A stretch of 64,000 nucleotides of DNA from the NCBI RefSeq assembly GCF_014466955.1, contig NZ_AP023396.1, positions 2,294,001 to 2,358,000 on the forward strand. Reading direction: 5' to 3'. A program made the translations under genes and the position numbers. Positions 19,145 through 26,890 of the stretch are shown here, one piece after another. A model generated the notes under the pieces. That model saw only the letters and a list, made by a program, of their open reading frames with translations. It searched no databases and was not told the origin of the DNA. The stretch comes from Nocardia wallacei. Its GTDB lineage: Bacteria > Actinomycetota > Actinomycetes > Mycobacteriales > Mycobacteriaceae. Positions within the stretch are counted from its first letter, which is position 1; each line of letters opens with the position of its first letter.

Positions 19145-19882
19145 GTGACCGCCAGCAAGGACGGAGCGGAAGCACCCGCGGTGGGCGAGGCCGCCGACCA
19201 CACCTCGCTACTCGAGGCACTCGGAGTCGAGGTGCGCCCGGACCTGCTCCGGCTCGCGCTCACCCACCGCTCGTACGCCTACGAGAACGGCGGTCTGCCG
19301 ACCAACGAACGCCTGGAGTTCCTCGGTGATTCGGTGCTCGGCTTGAGCATCACCGAGCGACTGTATCTGGAGCATCCGGAGAAATCCGAGGGTGAGCTGG
19401 CGAAGTTGCGGGCGAGCGTGGTCAACATGCACGCGCTGGCCGAGGTCGCCCGTGGCCTCGGCGAGGGCGGCCTCGGTCGGCACCTGCTGCTGGGCAAGGG
19501 CGAGGAGCTGACCGGCGGTCGCGACAAGCCGAGCATCCTGGCCGACGGCATGGAGTCGTTGCTCGGCGCGGTGCACCTCGAGCACGGCATCGACGTCGCG
19601 CGCAGTGTGGTGCTGCGGTTGTTCGCGGATCTGCTCGAGCGCGGTCCGCGCATGGGCGCCGGGCTGGACTGGAAGACCAGCCTGCAGGAGCTGACCGCCG
19701 AGCGCGGCATCGGCGTGCCCAGTTACGAGATCACCTCGACCGGCCCGGACCACGACAAGGAATTCACCGCGACCGCGATGGTCGGCGGCCAGGCCTACGG
19801 CAAGGGCGTCGGCCGGTCGAAGAAGGAAGCGGAACAGAAGGCGGCCGGCGCGGCCTGGCAGGCGCTGACCGCGGACAACTAG
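19145..19882 (+). CDS. rnc: Ribonuclease III
   Basis: 245 aa. Cleaves double-stranded RNA, chiefly rRNA precursors. RNase III signature [12 protein letters not shown] at 54-65 with Glu58 and Asp62; the second catalytic pair Asp134/Glu137 is in [13 protein letters not shown]-terminal dsRNA-binding domain from about residue 170 ([14 protein letters not shown] to [16 protein letters not shown]). GTG 19145 follows rpmF by 21 bp. Confidence 0.96.
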   Translation: MTASKDGAEAPAVGEAADHTSLLEALGVEVRPDLLRLALTHRSYAYENGGLPTNERLEFLGDSVLGLSITERLYLEHPEKSEGELAKLRASVVNMHALAEVARGLGEGGLGRHLLLGKGEELTGGRDKPSILADGMESLLGAVHLEHGIDVARSVVLRLFADLLERGPRMGAGLDWKTSLQELTAERGIGVPSYEITSTGPDHDKEFTATAMVGGQAYGKGVGRSKKEAEQKAAGAAWQALTADN

Positions 19883-19987
19883 GCCCTGCGGGTTCCGCCC
19901 CGCCCGGCCGCGAACGATCGCTCGTGAGACCACGTACGGCGTTGGTCGGCGGGCGATTTCTGCGTTGGTGAGCCCAGAGGAGTAGCG

Positions 19988-20851
19988 GTGCCCGAACTAC
20001 CCGAGGTCGAGACGGTCCGGCGGGGGCTGGCCGAGCACGTGGTCGGCAGTGTCATCGAATCCGTGGCGGTCAAGCATCCGCGTTCGGTGCGCAGGCATCT
20101 GCTCGGCGGTGACGACCTGGCCGCGCAGCTGGCCGGGCTGCGGATCGAGTCGGCGCAGCGGCGCGGCAAGTTCCTCTGGCTGACCTTCGACGAGCCGGAT
20201 CTCGCCCTGGTCGTGCATCTCGGGATGAGCGGCCAGATGCTGGTGCAGCCCGCCGACGTCCCGCTGGAGAAGCACGCCCACATCGTCGCGACCCTGGATT
20301 CGGGGGAGCAGCTGCGGTTCGTCGACCAGCGCACGTTCGGAGGCTGGGCATTGCATCCGCTGGTCGAGGTGGACGGCACCCTGGTCCCGGAGGCGGTCGC
20401 GCACATCGGCCGTGATCCGCTGGACCCGCGCTTCGACGCCGACGCGGTGGTGCGGGTGATGCGGGGCAAGCGGTCCGAGATCAAGCGGGTGCTGCTGGAT
20501 CAGACCGTGGTGTCGGGCGTCGGCAACATCTACGCCGACGAGGCGCTGTGGCGGGCGCGGCTGCACGGCGAGCGCGTCGCCGCCACCCTCACCCGGCCCG
20601 TCCTGCACGGGCTGCTGACCGAGGTCCGGGCGGTGATGACCGAGGCGCTGGAGGTCGGCGGGACCTCGTTCGACGCGCTGTATGTCAATGTCAACGGCCA
20701 ATCCGGTTACTTCGAGCGCGCGCTGGCCGCCTACGGGCGCGAGGACGAGCCGTGCCGGCGCTGCGGCGCGCCGATCCTGCGGGAGAAGTTCATGAACCGC
20801 TCCTCGTTCTCGTGCCCGCGCTGCCAGCGCAGGCCCCGCGGACAGGTGTGA
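19988..20851 (+). CDS. mutM: Formamidopyrimidine-DNA glycosylase
   Basis: 287 aa Fpg/MutM. Removes 8-oxoguanine and FapyG and nicks the abasic site. The N-terminal [14 protein letters not shown] supplies the catalytic proline and glutamate; H2TH region [18 protein letters not shown]-terminal zinc finger CRRCG...CPRCQRR. ATG/GTG 19988 with AGAGGAGTAGCG upstream. Follows rnc as in mycobacteria. Confidence 0.96.
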   Translation: MPELPEVETVRRGLAEHVVGSVIESVAVKHPRSVRRHLLGGDDLAAQLAGLRIESAQRRGKFLWLTFDEPDLALVVHLGMSGQMLVQPADVPLEKHAHIVATLDSGEQLRFVDQRTFGGWALHPLVEVDGTLVPEAVAHIGRDPLDPRFDADAVVRVMRGKRSEIKRVLLDQTVVSGVGNIYADEALWRARLHGERVAATLTRPVLHGLLTEVRAVMTEALEVGGTSFDALYVNVNGQSGYFERALAAYGREDEPCRRCGAPILREKFMNRSSFSCPRCQRRPRGQV

Positions 20852-20927
20852 AGCGCTACCGTTTTCTGTGTGCCCGCTGAGTCGGTGCGCCCATCGACAC
20901 CGTCGATGGCACGGGAAGGGAGCAGAG

Positions 20928-21509
20928 ATGCGCAAGCTGACCTACTACGTTGCTTCGACGATCGATGGGTTCATCGCCACGGAGGACGGCTCCGTCGACT
21001 TCTTCCCGGTCGGGGGTGACCATCAACCGGCGATCACGGCCCAGTACCCGGAGACCCTGCCCGCGAAGGTGCGCGAGTCGCTGGGCATCGACAAGGCCAA
21101 CAGTTATTTCGACACCGTGCTGATGGGCCGCAAGACCCACGACTTCGGCGTCCGCACCGGCACGTCCAGCCCGTACGCGCATCTGCGGCAGTACGTGGTG
21201 TCCACGACGCTGCCCGAGAACCCGGCCCCGGACGTGGAACTCATCTCCGCCGATCCGCTCGGACGGGTGCGAGAACTCAAGCGGGAGCAGGGCCTTGGCA
21301 TCTGGCTGTGCGGTGGCGGCGAACTGGCCCAGGTGCTGCTGCCGGAGATCGACCAGGTGTTCCTGAAGCTCTACCCGATCGTGCTCGGCAGCGGCCGCCC
21401 GCTGTTCGGCGGGGCCGCCCGGCTGCCCGAGCCCGCCCGGTTCCGGGTGCTGACCAGCCGCGTGTTCGAGGACGGTGTCGCCTTCGTGAAGTACGTGCGG
21501 ATTCGCTAG
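20928..21509 (+). CDS. Dihydrofolate-reductase-like (RibD C-terminal) protein
   Basis: 193 aa single RibD_C/DHFR-fold domain: RKLTYYVASTIDGFIATEDG at the N-terminus, then LMGRKTHDFG and WLCGGGELAQVLLPEIDQVF (nucleotide-binding part). These stand-alone proteins are NADPH-type reductases of unknown substrate, not the folate enzyme. ATG 20928 has GGGAAGGGAG upstream. The stop TAG overlaps the GTG of the next gene by one base, implying coupling. Confidence 0.85.
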   Translation: MRKLTYYVASTIDGFIATEDGSVDFFPVGGDHQPAITAQYPETLPAKVRESLGIDKANSYFDTVLMGRKTHDFGVRTGTSSPYAHLRQYVVSTTLPENPAPDVELISADPLGRVRELKREQGLGIWLCGGGELAQVLLPEIDQVFLKLYPIVLGSGRPLFGGAARLPEPARFRVLTSRVFEDGVAFVKYVRIR

Positions 21510-22534
21510 TGGCAGAACACATTCCGGGCCCGGTGCAGGCGCTGCGGGAGATCGCGTTCTGGATGGAGCGCTCCCGCGCCGAGACCCATCGGGTGAAGGC
21601 CTACCGGCGGGCGGCCGATGTGGTGGCCGCCCTCTCGCCGGAGCAGTACGACGGCTACCGCAGAAACGGCGGCTGGCAGGAACTTCCGGGAATCGGGCCG
21701 AAGACCGCCGACGCCATCGCGCAGGCGTCGGCGGGCCGGTTGCCGGACCGGCTGACCGAATTGCGCACGGCGGCAAGGCCGATCGGCCCGGACGGCGCGC
21801 CGTTGCGCAAGCGGCTGCGCGGCGATCTGCACACCCACTCCGACTGGTCCGACGGCGGCAGCCCGATCGAGGAGATGATGCGCACCGCCGTCGCGCTGGG
21901 CCACGAGTATTGCGCGCTCACCGATCATTCGCCGCGGCTGACCGTGGCCAACGGGCTGTCCGCGGACCGGTTGCGGCGGCAGCTGGATGTGGTGGCGGAG
22001 CTGAACGAGGAACTGGCGCCGTTCCGGATCCTCACCGGGATCGAGGTGGACATCCTCGAGGACGGCACCCTCGATCAGGAGGCGGATCTGCTGGCGCGGC
22101 TCGATATCGTCGTCGCCAGTGTGCATTCCAAGCTGCGCGCCGACAGCGAGACCATGACCCGGCGCATGGTGTACGCGGTCGCCGACCCGAACGTGGATGT
22201 GCTCGGGCACTGCACCGGCCGGTTGGTGACCGGTGGTCGCGGCACCCGCCCGGAGTCGCAGTTCGACGCCGAGGTGGTGTTCGAGGCGTGCCGCAGTTAC
22301 GGCACCGCGGTGGAGATCAACAGCCGCCCCGAGCGCCGCGACCCCCCGAGCCGTCTGATGCGGCTCGCCGTGGAGATGGACTGCTACTTCGCCGTCGACA
22401 CCGACGCCCACGCCCCCGGTCAATTGGATTGGCAGGGCTACGGATGCGAGCGCGCCGTCGCCAACGACGTCCCGCCCGAGCGCATCATCAACACCTGGCC
22501 TCTGGAGAAGCTGCTCGAATTCACCGCTGCCTGA
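21509..22534 (+). CDS. PolX-like protein: helix-hairpin-helix plus PHP phosphoesterase
   Basis: 341 aa. The N-terminal part (about 1-80; QALREIAFWMERSRAETHRV, and HhH motif LPGIGPKTADAIAQ) resembles the DNA-binding part of X-family polymerases but lacks the palm. A PHP domain from about 110 has metal ligands HTHSDWSDGG, ALTDHSPRL, GIEVDIL, ASVHS, GHCTGR and DTDAHAP. Likely a metal-dependent 3'-5' nuclease or phosphatase linked to repair (mutM lies nearby). Starts at GTG 21509 overlapping the preceding stop. The minisatellite at 22542 begins right after its stop. Confidence 0.88.
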   Translation: MAEHIPGPVQALREIAFWMERSRAETHRVKAYRRAADVVAALSPEQYDGYRRNGGWQELPGIGPKTADAIAQASAGRLPDRLTELRTAARPIGPDGAPLRKRLRGDLHTHSDWSDGGSPIEEMMRTAVALGHEYCALTDHSPRLTVANGLSADRLRRQLDVVAELNEELAPFRILTGIEVDILEDGTLDQEADLLARLDIVVASVHSKLRADSETMTRRMVYAVADPNVDVLGHCTGRLVTGGRGTRPESQFDAEVVFEACRSYGTAVEINSRPERRDPPSRLMRLAVEMDCYFAVDTDAHAPGQLDWQGYGCERAVANDVPPERIINTWPLEKLLEFTAA

Positions 22535-22541
22535 ACGCGTT

Positions 22542-22900
22542 GCGTCAGGCAGTGAGAGTGCGCTCCGTGGGACGTCGGGCAGTGAGAGTGCGCTCCGTGG
22601 GACGTCGGGCAGTGAGAGTGCGCTCCGTGGGACGTCGGGCAGTGAGAGTGCGCTCCGTGGGACGTCGGGCAGTGAGAGTGCACTCCGTGGGACGTCAGGC
22701 AGTGGGAGTGCGCTCCATGGACGTCGGGCAGTGGGAGTGCGCTCCATGGACGTCAGGCAGTGAGAGTGCGCCCCATGGACGTCAGGCAGTGAAAGCGGGC
22801 TCCGTAGGACGTCGGGCAGTAAGAGCGGGCTCCGTGGGACGTCAGGCGGTGAGAGCGGGCTCTGTGGGACGTCGGGCAGTAAGAGCGCGCTCCGCAGGTG
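22542..22900. repeat. 30-bp tandem repeat array (about 11.5 copies)
   Basis: Unit CGCTCCGTGGGACGTCGGGC plus AGTGAGAGTG. The copies at 22561, 22591, 22621 and 22651 are identical. Later copies at 22681, 22711, 22740, 22769, 22798, 22828 and 22858 diverge progressively (29-30 bp), with half units at both ends. It lies in the 404-bp gap between two convergent genes, directly after the PHP stop. There are no unique spacers, so it is not CRISPR. Nothing else is seen in 22535-22938. Confidence 0.95.
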
Positions 22901-22938
22901 GTTGGAGCGCTCTGCGGATGTCGGGTGGGCGGGGAGCG

Positions 22939-23388
22939 TTAGAGGATGGCGAAGGCTACGACCAGGCCGAGGCCGAGGTGGGCGGCGGCTACGACCAGGG
23001 ACTGCACCTTGTACTGTTCGGCGTGGAGCAGGTCGCCGATGTCCAGGCCGAGTACCCATTCCAGCACGCGCACCGAGATGACTTGGGCGACAATGCCGAT
23101 CAGGCCGTAGACGGCGGCGGCGATGAGTCCCTCGGCCAGCTTGCCGCCGGAGGAGTAGATCGCCAGCACCACGATCAGCGCCATGCTCACCATCCCCGAG
23201 GCGGTGACGACCACGGCGTTCGGGTTGCCGGAGGTCACCAGCTTGCGCAGTGGGCCGGGCGTGGTGATGTCGATGGCGAAGAAGCCGACCAGCATGAGTG
23301 CCAGCCCGACGATGGCGTAGGAGATGATGGCGCCGACGCCGTGGCCGACGTTCCCCCAATACCCCGACTCGAGCGCGAACGTGGTCAT
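22939..23388 (-). CDS. DUF350 membrane protein
   Basis: 149 aa with four membrane helices arranged as two repeats: IISYAIVGLALMLVGFFAID, MVSMALIVVLAIYSS, LIAAAVYGLIGIVAQVIS and VVAAAHLGLGLVVAFAIL. DUF350 (YjfL-like) proteins are of unknown function and are recurrent partners of glutathionylspermidine-synthase-like ATP-grasp proteins. Here it lies 39 bp downstream of that gene on the same strand. ATG 23388 with AGGACC upstream. Confidence 0.88.
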   Translation of the reverse strand: MTTFALESGYWGNVGHGVGAIISYAIVGLALMLVGFFAIDITTPGPLRKLVTSGNPNAVVVTASGMVSMALIVVLAIYSSGGKLAEGLIAAAVYGLIGIVAQVISVRVLEWVLGLDIGDLLHAEQYKVQSLVVAAAHLGLGLVVAFAIL

Positions 23389-23427
23389 CGATGGTCCTCC
23401 AGATGATGTGGTGCGGTGCCTGTGGTC

Positions 23428-24594
23428 TCAGTGCTGTGGAATACGGTGCGGGACGAAGGTGGAACTGTCGTCGGTGATCAGGCCCGGCGTCTCGCGGATG
23501 CCCAGGCCCGCCGAGGTGTCGCCGACGATCCACGCGCCCAGCACCGGGCGCATGCCGTCGAAGTCGGGCAGCGGATCGAGCAGCTGGTAGACGAAGCCCT
23601 CCTCGCCGTACACCCCGCCGGTGGTGGTCTCCATGCCCGCGCCGACGATCGTCATGTTCGCACCCTCGCGGCCCAGCTTCGGTTTGCGAATGTACTCGGT
23701 GAGCTCGTGCGGGTCATCGATGTAGGCGGGCAGCAGGTTCGGGTGGCCGGGATACATCTCCCACAGCACCGCCAGCAGCGCCTTGTTCGACAGCATCGAC
23801 TTCCACAGCGGCTCGATCCAGATCGTCTGCGGCAGTGAGTCGACCACGCGCTTGCCGAACTCGTCGTCGAGCGCCCACTCCCACGGGTAGAGCTTGAACA
23901 GCGATTCGATCGGCGCCTCCGCCAGATCGACGAAACGTTCCAGCTCCGTGTCGAATCCGATCTCCTCGATCGGCAGCGCCACGGTGTGGAAGCCGGCCTC
24001 GGCGGCGGTCTCCTGCATGTAGGCGGTGGTGACGTTGTCCTCGCCGGAGGCGTCGGCCGAGGACCAGGTGAAGTGCAGGTCGCCGGTGGGCAGCGTCTCG
24101 CGCAGCTCGCCCCAGCGCTCGACCAGCTTCTCGTGCAACGAATTCCACTGATCATCGCCGGAGTGGGTGTCGGTCAGCCAGTGCCACTGCACGATCGCCG
24201 CCTCCAGCAGCGAGGTGGGCGTATCGGCGTTGTACTCCAGCAGTTTCGCCGGACCGCGGCCGTCGTAGCGCAGGTCGAACCGGCCGTAGACATACGGGTC
24301 CGAGCGTTGCCAGGACTGTTTGATCGGTTCCCAACTCCATTGCGGCAGACCGAAATCGGCGAAACGCTCGGTTAGGACGATCTGCTCGACGGCGTGCAGG
24401 CACATCGAATGCAGCACCTCGACCTGCGCCTCCAGCGCGAGGATCTCGTCCAGCTCGAATTCGTAGTGCACCGATTCGTCCCAGTACGGCCGGGGCTGCC
24501 CGTTCACGTCGCGGCCGGGTGACCCGAAGACCAGGCCCTGATCCTGAATGATCTTCTGCCAGCCCGGTCGCGGTTGGCTGCGCACTCGGCGCAC
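23428..24594 (-). CDS. Glutathionylspermidine-synthase-like ATP-grasp ligase
   Basis: 388 aa, covering the synthetase domain only (no amidase domain), like YjfC/YgiC. Visible family motifs: DLRYDGRGPAKLLEYNADTP, the ATP-grasp lysine loop YIRKPKLGREGANM, and C-terminal VLGAWIVGDTSAGLGIRE. It should form an amide bond between an amine and a carboxylate at ATP cost. True glutathionylspermidine is not expected in actinobacteria, so the substrate is probably a protein tail or another thiol/amine. GTG 24594 overlaps the stop of the upstream gene by one base; DUF350 follows. Confidence 0.88.
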   Translation of the reverse strand: MRRVRSQPRPGWQKIIQDQGLVFGSPGRDVNGQPRPYWDESVHYEFELDEILALEAQVEVLHSMCLHAVEQIVLTERFADFGLPQWSWEPIKQSWQRSDPYVYGRFDLRYDGRGPAKLLEYNADTPTSLLEAAIVQWHWLTDTHSGDDQWNSLHEKLVERWGELRETLPTGDLHFTWSSADASGEDNVTTAYMQETAAEAGFHTVALPIEEIGFDTELERFVDLAEAPIESLFKLYPWEWALDDEFGKRVVDSLPQTIWIEPLWKSMLSNKALLAVLWEMYPGHPNLLPAYIDDPHELTEYIRKPKLGREGANMTIVGAGMETTTGGVYGEEGFVYQLLDPLPDFDGMRPVLGAWIVGDTSAGLGIRETPGLITDDSSTFVPHRIPQH

Positions 24595-25412
24595 TAGGAA
24601 CCTCCACTGGTGCTGCTGCTCTTGGTGCCGAGGCCGCCGCGAACGATGGTGCCGCTCTTGGTCTTCACCGTCGCGCTCTTCGGGGCGACGGTGCTGCCGC
24701 CGGTGGGCGGACGGCCGACGGTGTTGTTGCCGCCGTAGTAGTAGCGGTACTGGTGACCGTTGTAGATGAAGATGCCGGGGAAGCCGCCGCCGTAGTAGCC
24801 GCCGCCCGAGGTGGTGGCGTACTGCTGGGCGCGCACGCAGTCGTCGTCGTTCACGACGGTTTGCTGGCCGTTGTCGTCGGTGACGCAGTAGGCGGTGACC
24901 TCGTCGGGCGCGGTGACCGCGCGATAGGTCAGGTATCCGGCGCCGACCACCGCGGCGATGCCGACCACGGCCACGCCGCCGATCAGCAGTCGCTTGCGGG
25001 TGCGCTTCTTGGCCGCGAGGGCCTCCTCGGCCGCCCGCTGCGCCTCCTCGGCCCGGCGGCGCGCCTTGTCGCGGGCGCGCGCCTCGGCCACCGTCGGCGG
25101 GCGGGGCTGGGTGACGCCGGGCTCCTGCCGCTGGATGCTGCCGCGCAGGGAACGCGGGGGAGCGGGTTCGGTCGGCGGTTCGGGTGGGGGCGCGCCGATT
25201 CCGCCCGCTTCGGTCGCGGGTGGGAACAACTCCGGCATCCCGGGCAGGGGGGCGGTGGGTTCGGCGAAACCGGGGGTGGGTGGCGCCTGGGTGCCGGGCG
25301 ATTCGGGTGGCGGCGTCGCCTTGCCCTTGTCGGCCTCGGGCGCGCCGGGATCTTCGGATTCGCCAGGGTCCGGGTTTTCTCCGGAACGGTTGCCGGACTG
25401 TTCACTTGCCAA
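24594..25412 (-). CDS. Single-pass membrane protein with Gly/Tyr-rich exported tail (DUF1190-like partner)
   Basis: 272 aa from TTG 25412 (CAGGGAG upstream). Cytoplasmic proline-rich region (1-105), charged Ala/Arg/Glu helix (107-140), one membrane helix (about 141-162, LLIGGVAVVGIAAVVGAGYL), then an outside part with two cysteines (C176, C192), a Gly/Tyr stretch (GGGYYGGGFPGIFIYNGHQY) and a C-terminal Ser/Thr/Lys tail. The exterior resembles YgiB/YjfM (DUF1190) proteins encoded beside YgiC/YjfC. Overlap with the ATP-grasp gene suggests it is its partner or substrate. This is inference; no enzyme motif is visible. Confidence 0.72.
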   Translation of the reverse strand: MASEQSGNRSGENPDPGESEDPGAPEADKGKATPPPESPGTQAPPTPGFAEPTAPLPGMPELFPPATEAGGIGAPPPEPPTEPAPPRSLRGSIQRQEPGVTQPRPPTVAEARARDKARRRAEEAQRAAEEALAAKKRTRKRLLIGGVAVVGIAAVVGAGYLTYRAVTAPDEVTAYCVTDDNGQQTVVNDDDCVRAQQYATTSGGGYYGGGFPGIFIYNGHQYRYYYGGNNTVGRPPTGGSTVAPKSATVKTKSGTIVRGGLGTKSSSTSGGS

Positions 25413-25436
25413 CGATCGACTCCCTGTTCCCCGCCG

Positions 25437-25715
25437 CTACCGTTCCTCGAATCCGGTCAATTCGCCCAGCGCGGCGCCCCAGTCTTCCACAACCAGATCG
25501 ACACGGCCAGGTGTGTCGCCGGAACGCAACCACGCCAGCAGTGTGTCACATCGGTCCCTCGGACCCTCCGCAATAACATGCACTCGGCCGTCGCGGGTGT
25601 TACGCGCGTAGCCGACCAGGCCCAATTCGAGGGCCCGCGAGCGTGTCGCCCACCGGAATCCCACGCCCTGCACCAGGCCGTGCACCCAGGCGCTGAGCCG
25701 GACCGGCTCGGTCAC
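25437..25715 (-). CDS. acyP: Acylphosphatase
   Basis: 92 aa. Hydrolyses acyl phosphates. Active-site Arg21 in [16 protein letters not shown] and Asn39 in [14 protein letters not shown] 25715 overlaps the osmC stop by 4 bp. In M. tuberculosis acyP also sits beside the OsmC gene and upstream of smc. Confidence 0.94.
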   Translation of the reverse strand: MTEPVRLSAWVHGLVQGVGFRWATRSRALELGLVGYARNTRDGRVHVIAEGPRDRCDTLLAWLRSGDTPGRVDLVVEDWGAALGELTGFEER

Positions 25716-26161
25716 GCCTCCACCTGGAACGTCAGATTCACCTTGCTCCCCGCCTTCAGCGTGCGGCCCACCGTGCACACCTTGTCGATGGCCCGCTGCA
25801 CGGTGACCAGCAGCCGCTCCCGCCCGGCGTCGTCGAGTTCGGACAGGTCCAGCTCGACCACCTCGTCGAGTTCGGGATAGACCTCGTTCTCCCGATCGGC
25901 GGCCCCCGACACCCGGATCGTCACGTCGTAGTTCTCCCCGAGCCGATTCGACAGCGGAAAATCCGAACTCATCCCCGTACACGCCGCCAGCGCGATCTTC
26001 AGCAACTCCCCGGGCGTGAACACACCCGCCACACCCTCGGAGCCGATGAGCACCTCCGCCCCCCGCGAACTACGCCCGGTGTACCGCCGAGTCCCGGTCC
26101 GCTCGACCCACAACTGAGCCGCCCCTTTGTTCGCTGCCGCCCCAGCGGTCTGTTCGGTCAT
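25712..26161 (-). CDS. OsmC/Ohr family protein
   Basis: 149 aa OsmC fold. Peroxidatic cysteines are visible in AACTGMSSD and [10 protein letters not shown], together with [14 protein letters not shown]. Likely a thiol-dependent hydroperoxide reductase (Rv2923c type). Translationally coupled to acyP (4-bp overlap). Confidence 0.9.
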   Translation of the reverse strand: MTEQTAGAAANKGAAQLWVERTGTRRYTGRSSRGAEVLIGSEGVAGVFTPGELLKIALAACTGMSSDFPLSNRLGENYDVTIRVSGAADRENEVYPELDEVVELDLSELDDAGRERLLVTVQRAIDKVCTVGRTLKAGSKVNLTFQVEA

Positions 26162-26188
26162 GCTCCCGATCCTGCCATCAGAATTCGC

Positions 26189-26890
26189 TCACACGCTGAA
26201 CCGGTACCCCATCCCCGCCTCGGTGAGCAGATGTTTGGGATGCGACGGATCGTCCTCCAGCTTCCGCCGCAACTGCGCCAGATACACCCGCAGATAATGG
26301 GTCTCGGTCGCATACGAAGGCCCCCACACCTCACGCAGCAGCTCCCGCCGCCCGACGAGCTTGCCCTGATTGCGCACGAGCATCTCCAGCACCCCCCACT
26401 CGGTCGGCGTCAAATGCACGTCGGCCCCGTGCTTGGTTACCTTCTTGGCCGCCAGATCGACCACGAACGACGACGTCTCGACCACCGGATCGGTGCCCTC
26501 CCCGGTATCAGCCGCCCGCCGCACCGCGGCCCGCAGCCGGGCCAGCAGCTCGTCCATCCCGAACGGCTTGGTGACATAGTCGTCGGCTCCGGCGTCGAGC
26601 GCCTCGACCTTGTCGGCGGAGTCGGTGCGCGCGGACAGCACGATCACCGGTGACCGGCTCCAGCCGCGCAGCCCGGCCAGCACGTCGATGCCGTCCATAT
26701 CGGGCAGGCCGAGGTCGAGCACCACCACGTCGGGGTGTTTCTCGGCGGCGGCGCGCAGCGCGGCGGCGCCGCTGGCGGCGGTGATCACCTCGTAGCCGCG
26801 GACCGACAGGTTGATCCGCAGCGCGCGCAGGATCTGTGGTTCGTCGTCGACCACGAGCACCTTGGTCGGCGCCGTGTTCGGTGCAGTCAC
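26189..26890 (-). CDS. kdpE: Response regulator KdpE
   Basis: 233 aa OmpR/PhoB-type regulator: receiver with phosphoacceptor Asp59 (VVVLDLGLPDMDG) and conserved Lys (DDYVTKPFGMDELLARL), and winged helix (TPTEWGVLEML, TETHYLRVYLAQLRRKLEDD). It activates kdpFABC under potassium limitation. It overlaps kdpD by 4 bp (kdpD stop within kdpE start), and its gene pair is divergent from kdpFABC. Confidence 0.95.
   Translation of the reverse strand: MTAPNTAPTKVLVVDDEPQILRALRINLSVRGYEVITAASGAAALRAAAEKHPDVVVLDLGLPDMDGIDVLAGLRGWSRSPVIVLSARTDSADKVEALDAGADDYVTKPFGMDELLARLRAAVRRAADTGEGTDPVVETSSFVVDLAAKKVTKHGADVHLTPTEWGVLEMLVRNQGKLVGRRELLREVWGPSYATETHYLRVYLAQLRRKLEDDPSHPKHLLTEAGMGYRFSV

Noticed and set aside
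22438..22683. Histidine/serine repeat protein on the minus strand of the 30-bp array
   Set aside because: No start context, the frame is lost where units become 29 bp, and it overlaps the PHP gene end.
22542..22900. CRISPR array
   Set aside because: Units abut with no unique spacers, repeats decay gradually, and no cas genes are present.
23428..24594. True glutathionylspermidine synthesis
   Set aside because: No amidase domain and actinobacteria use mycothiol; the ligase class is clear but not this substrate.
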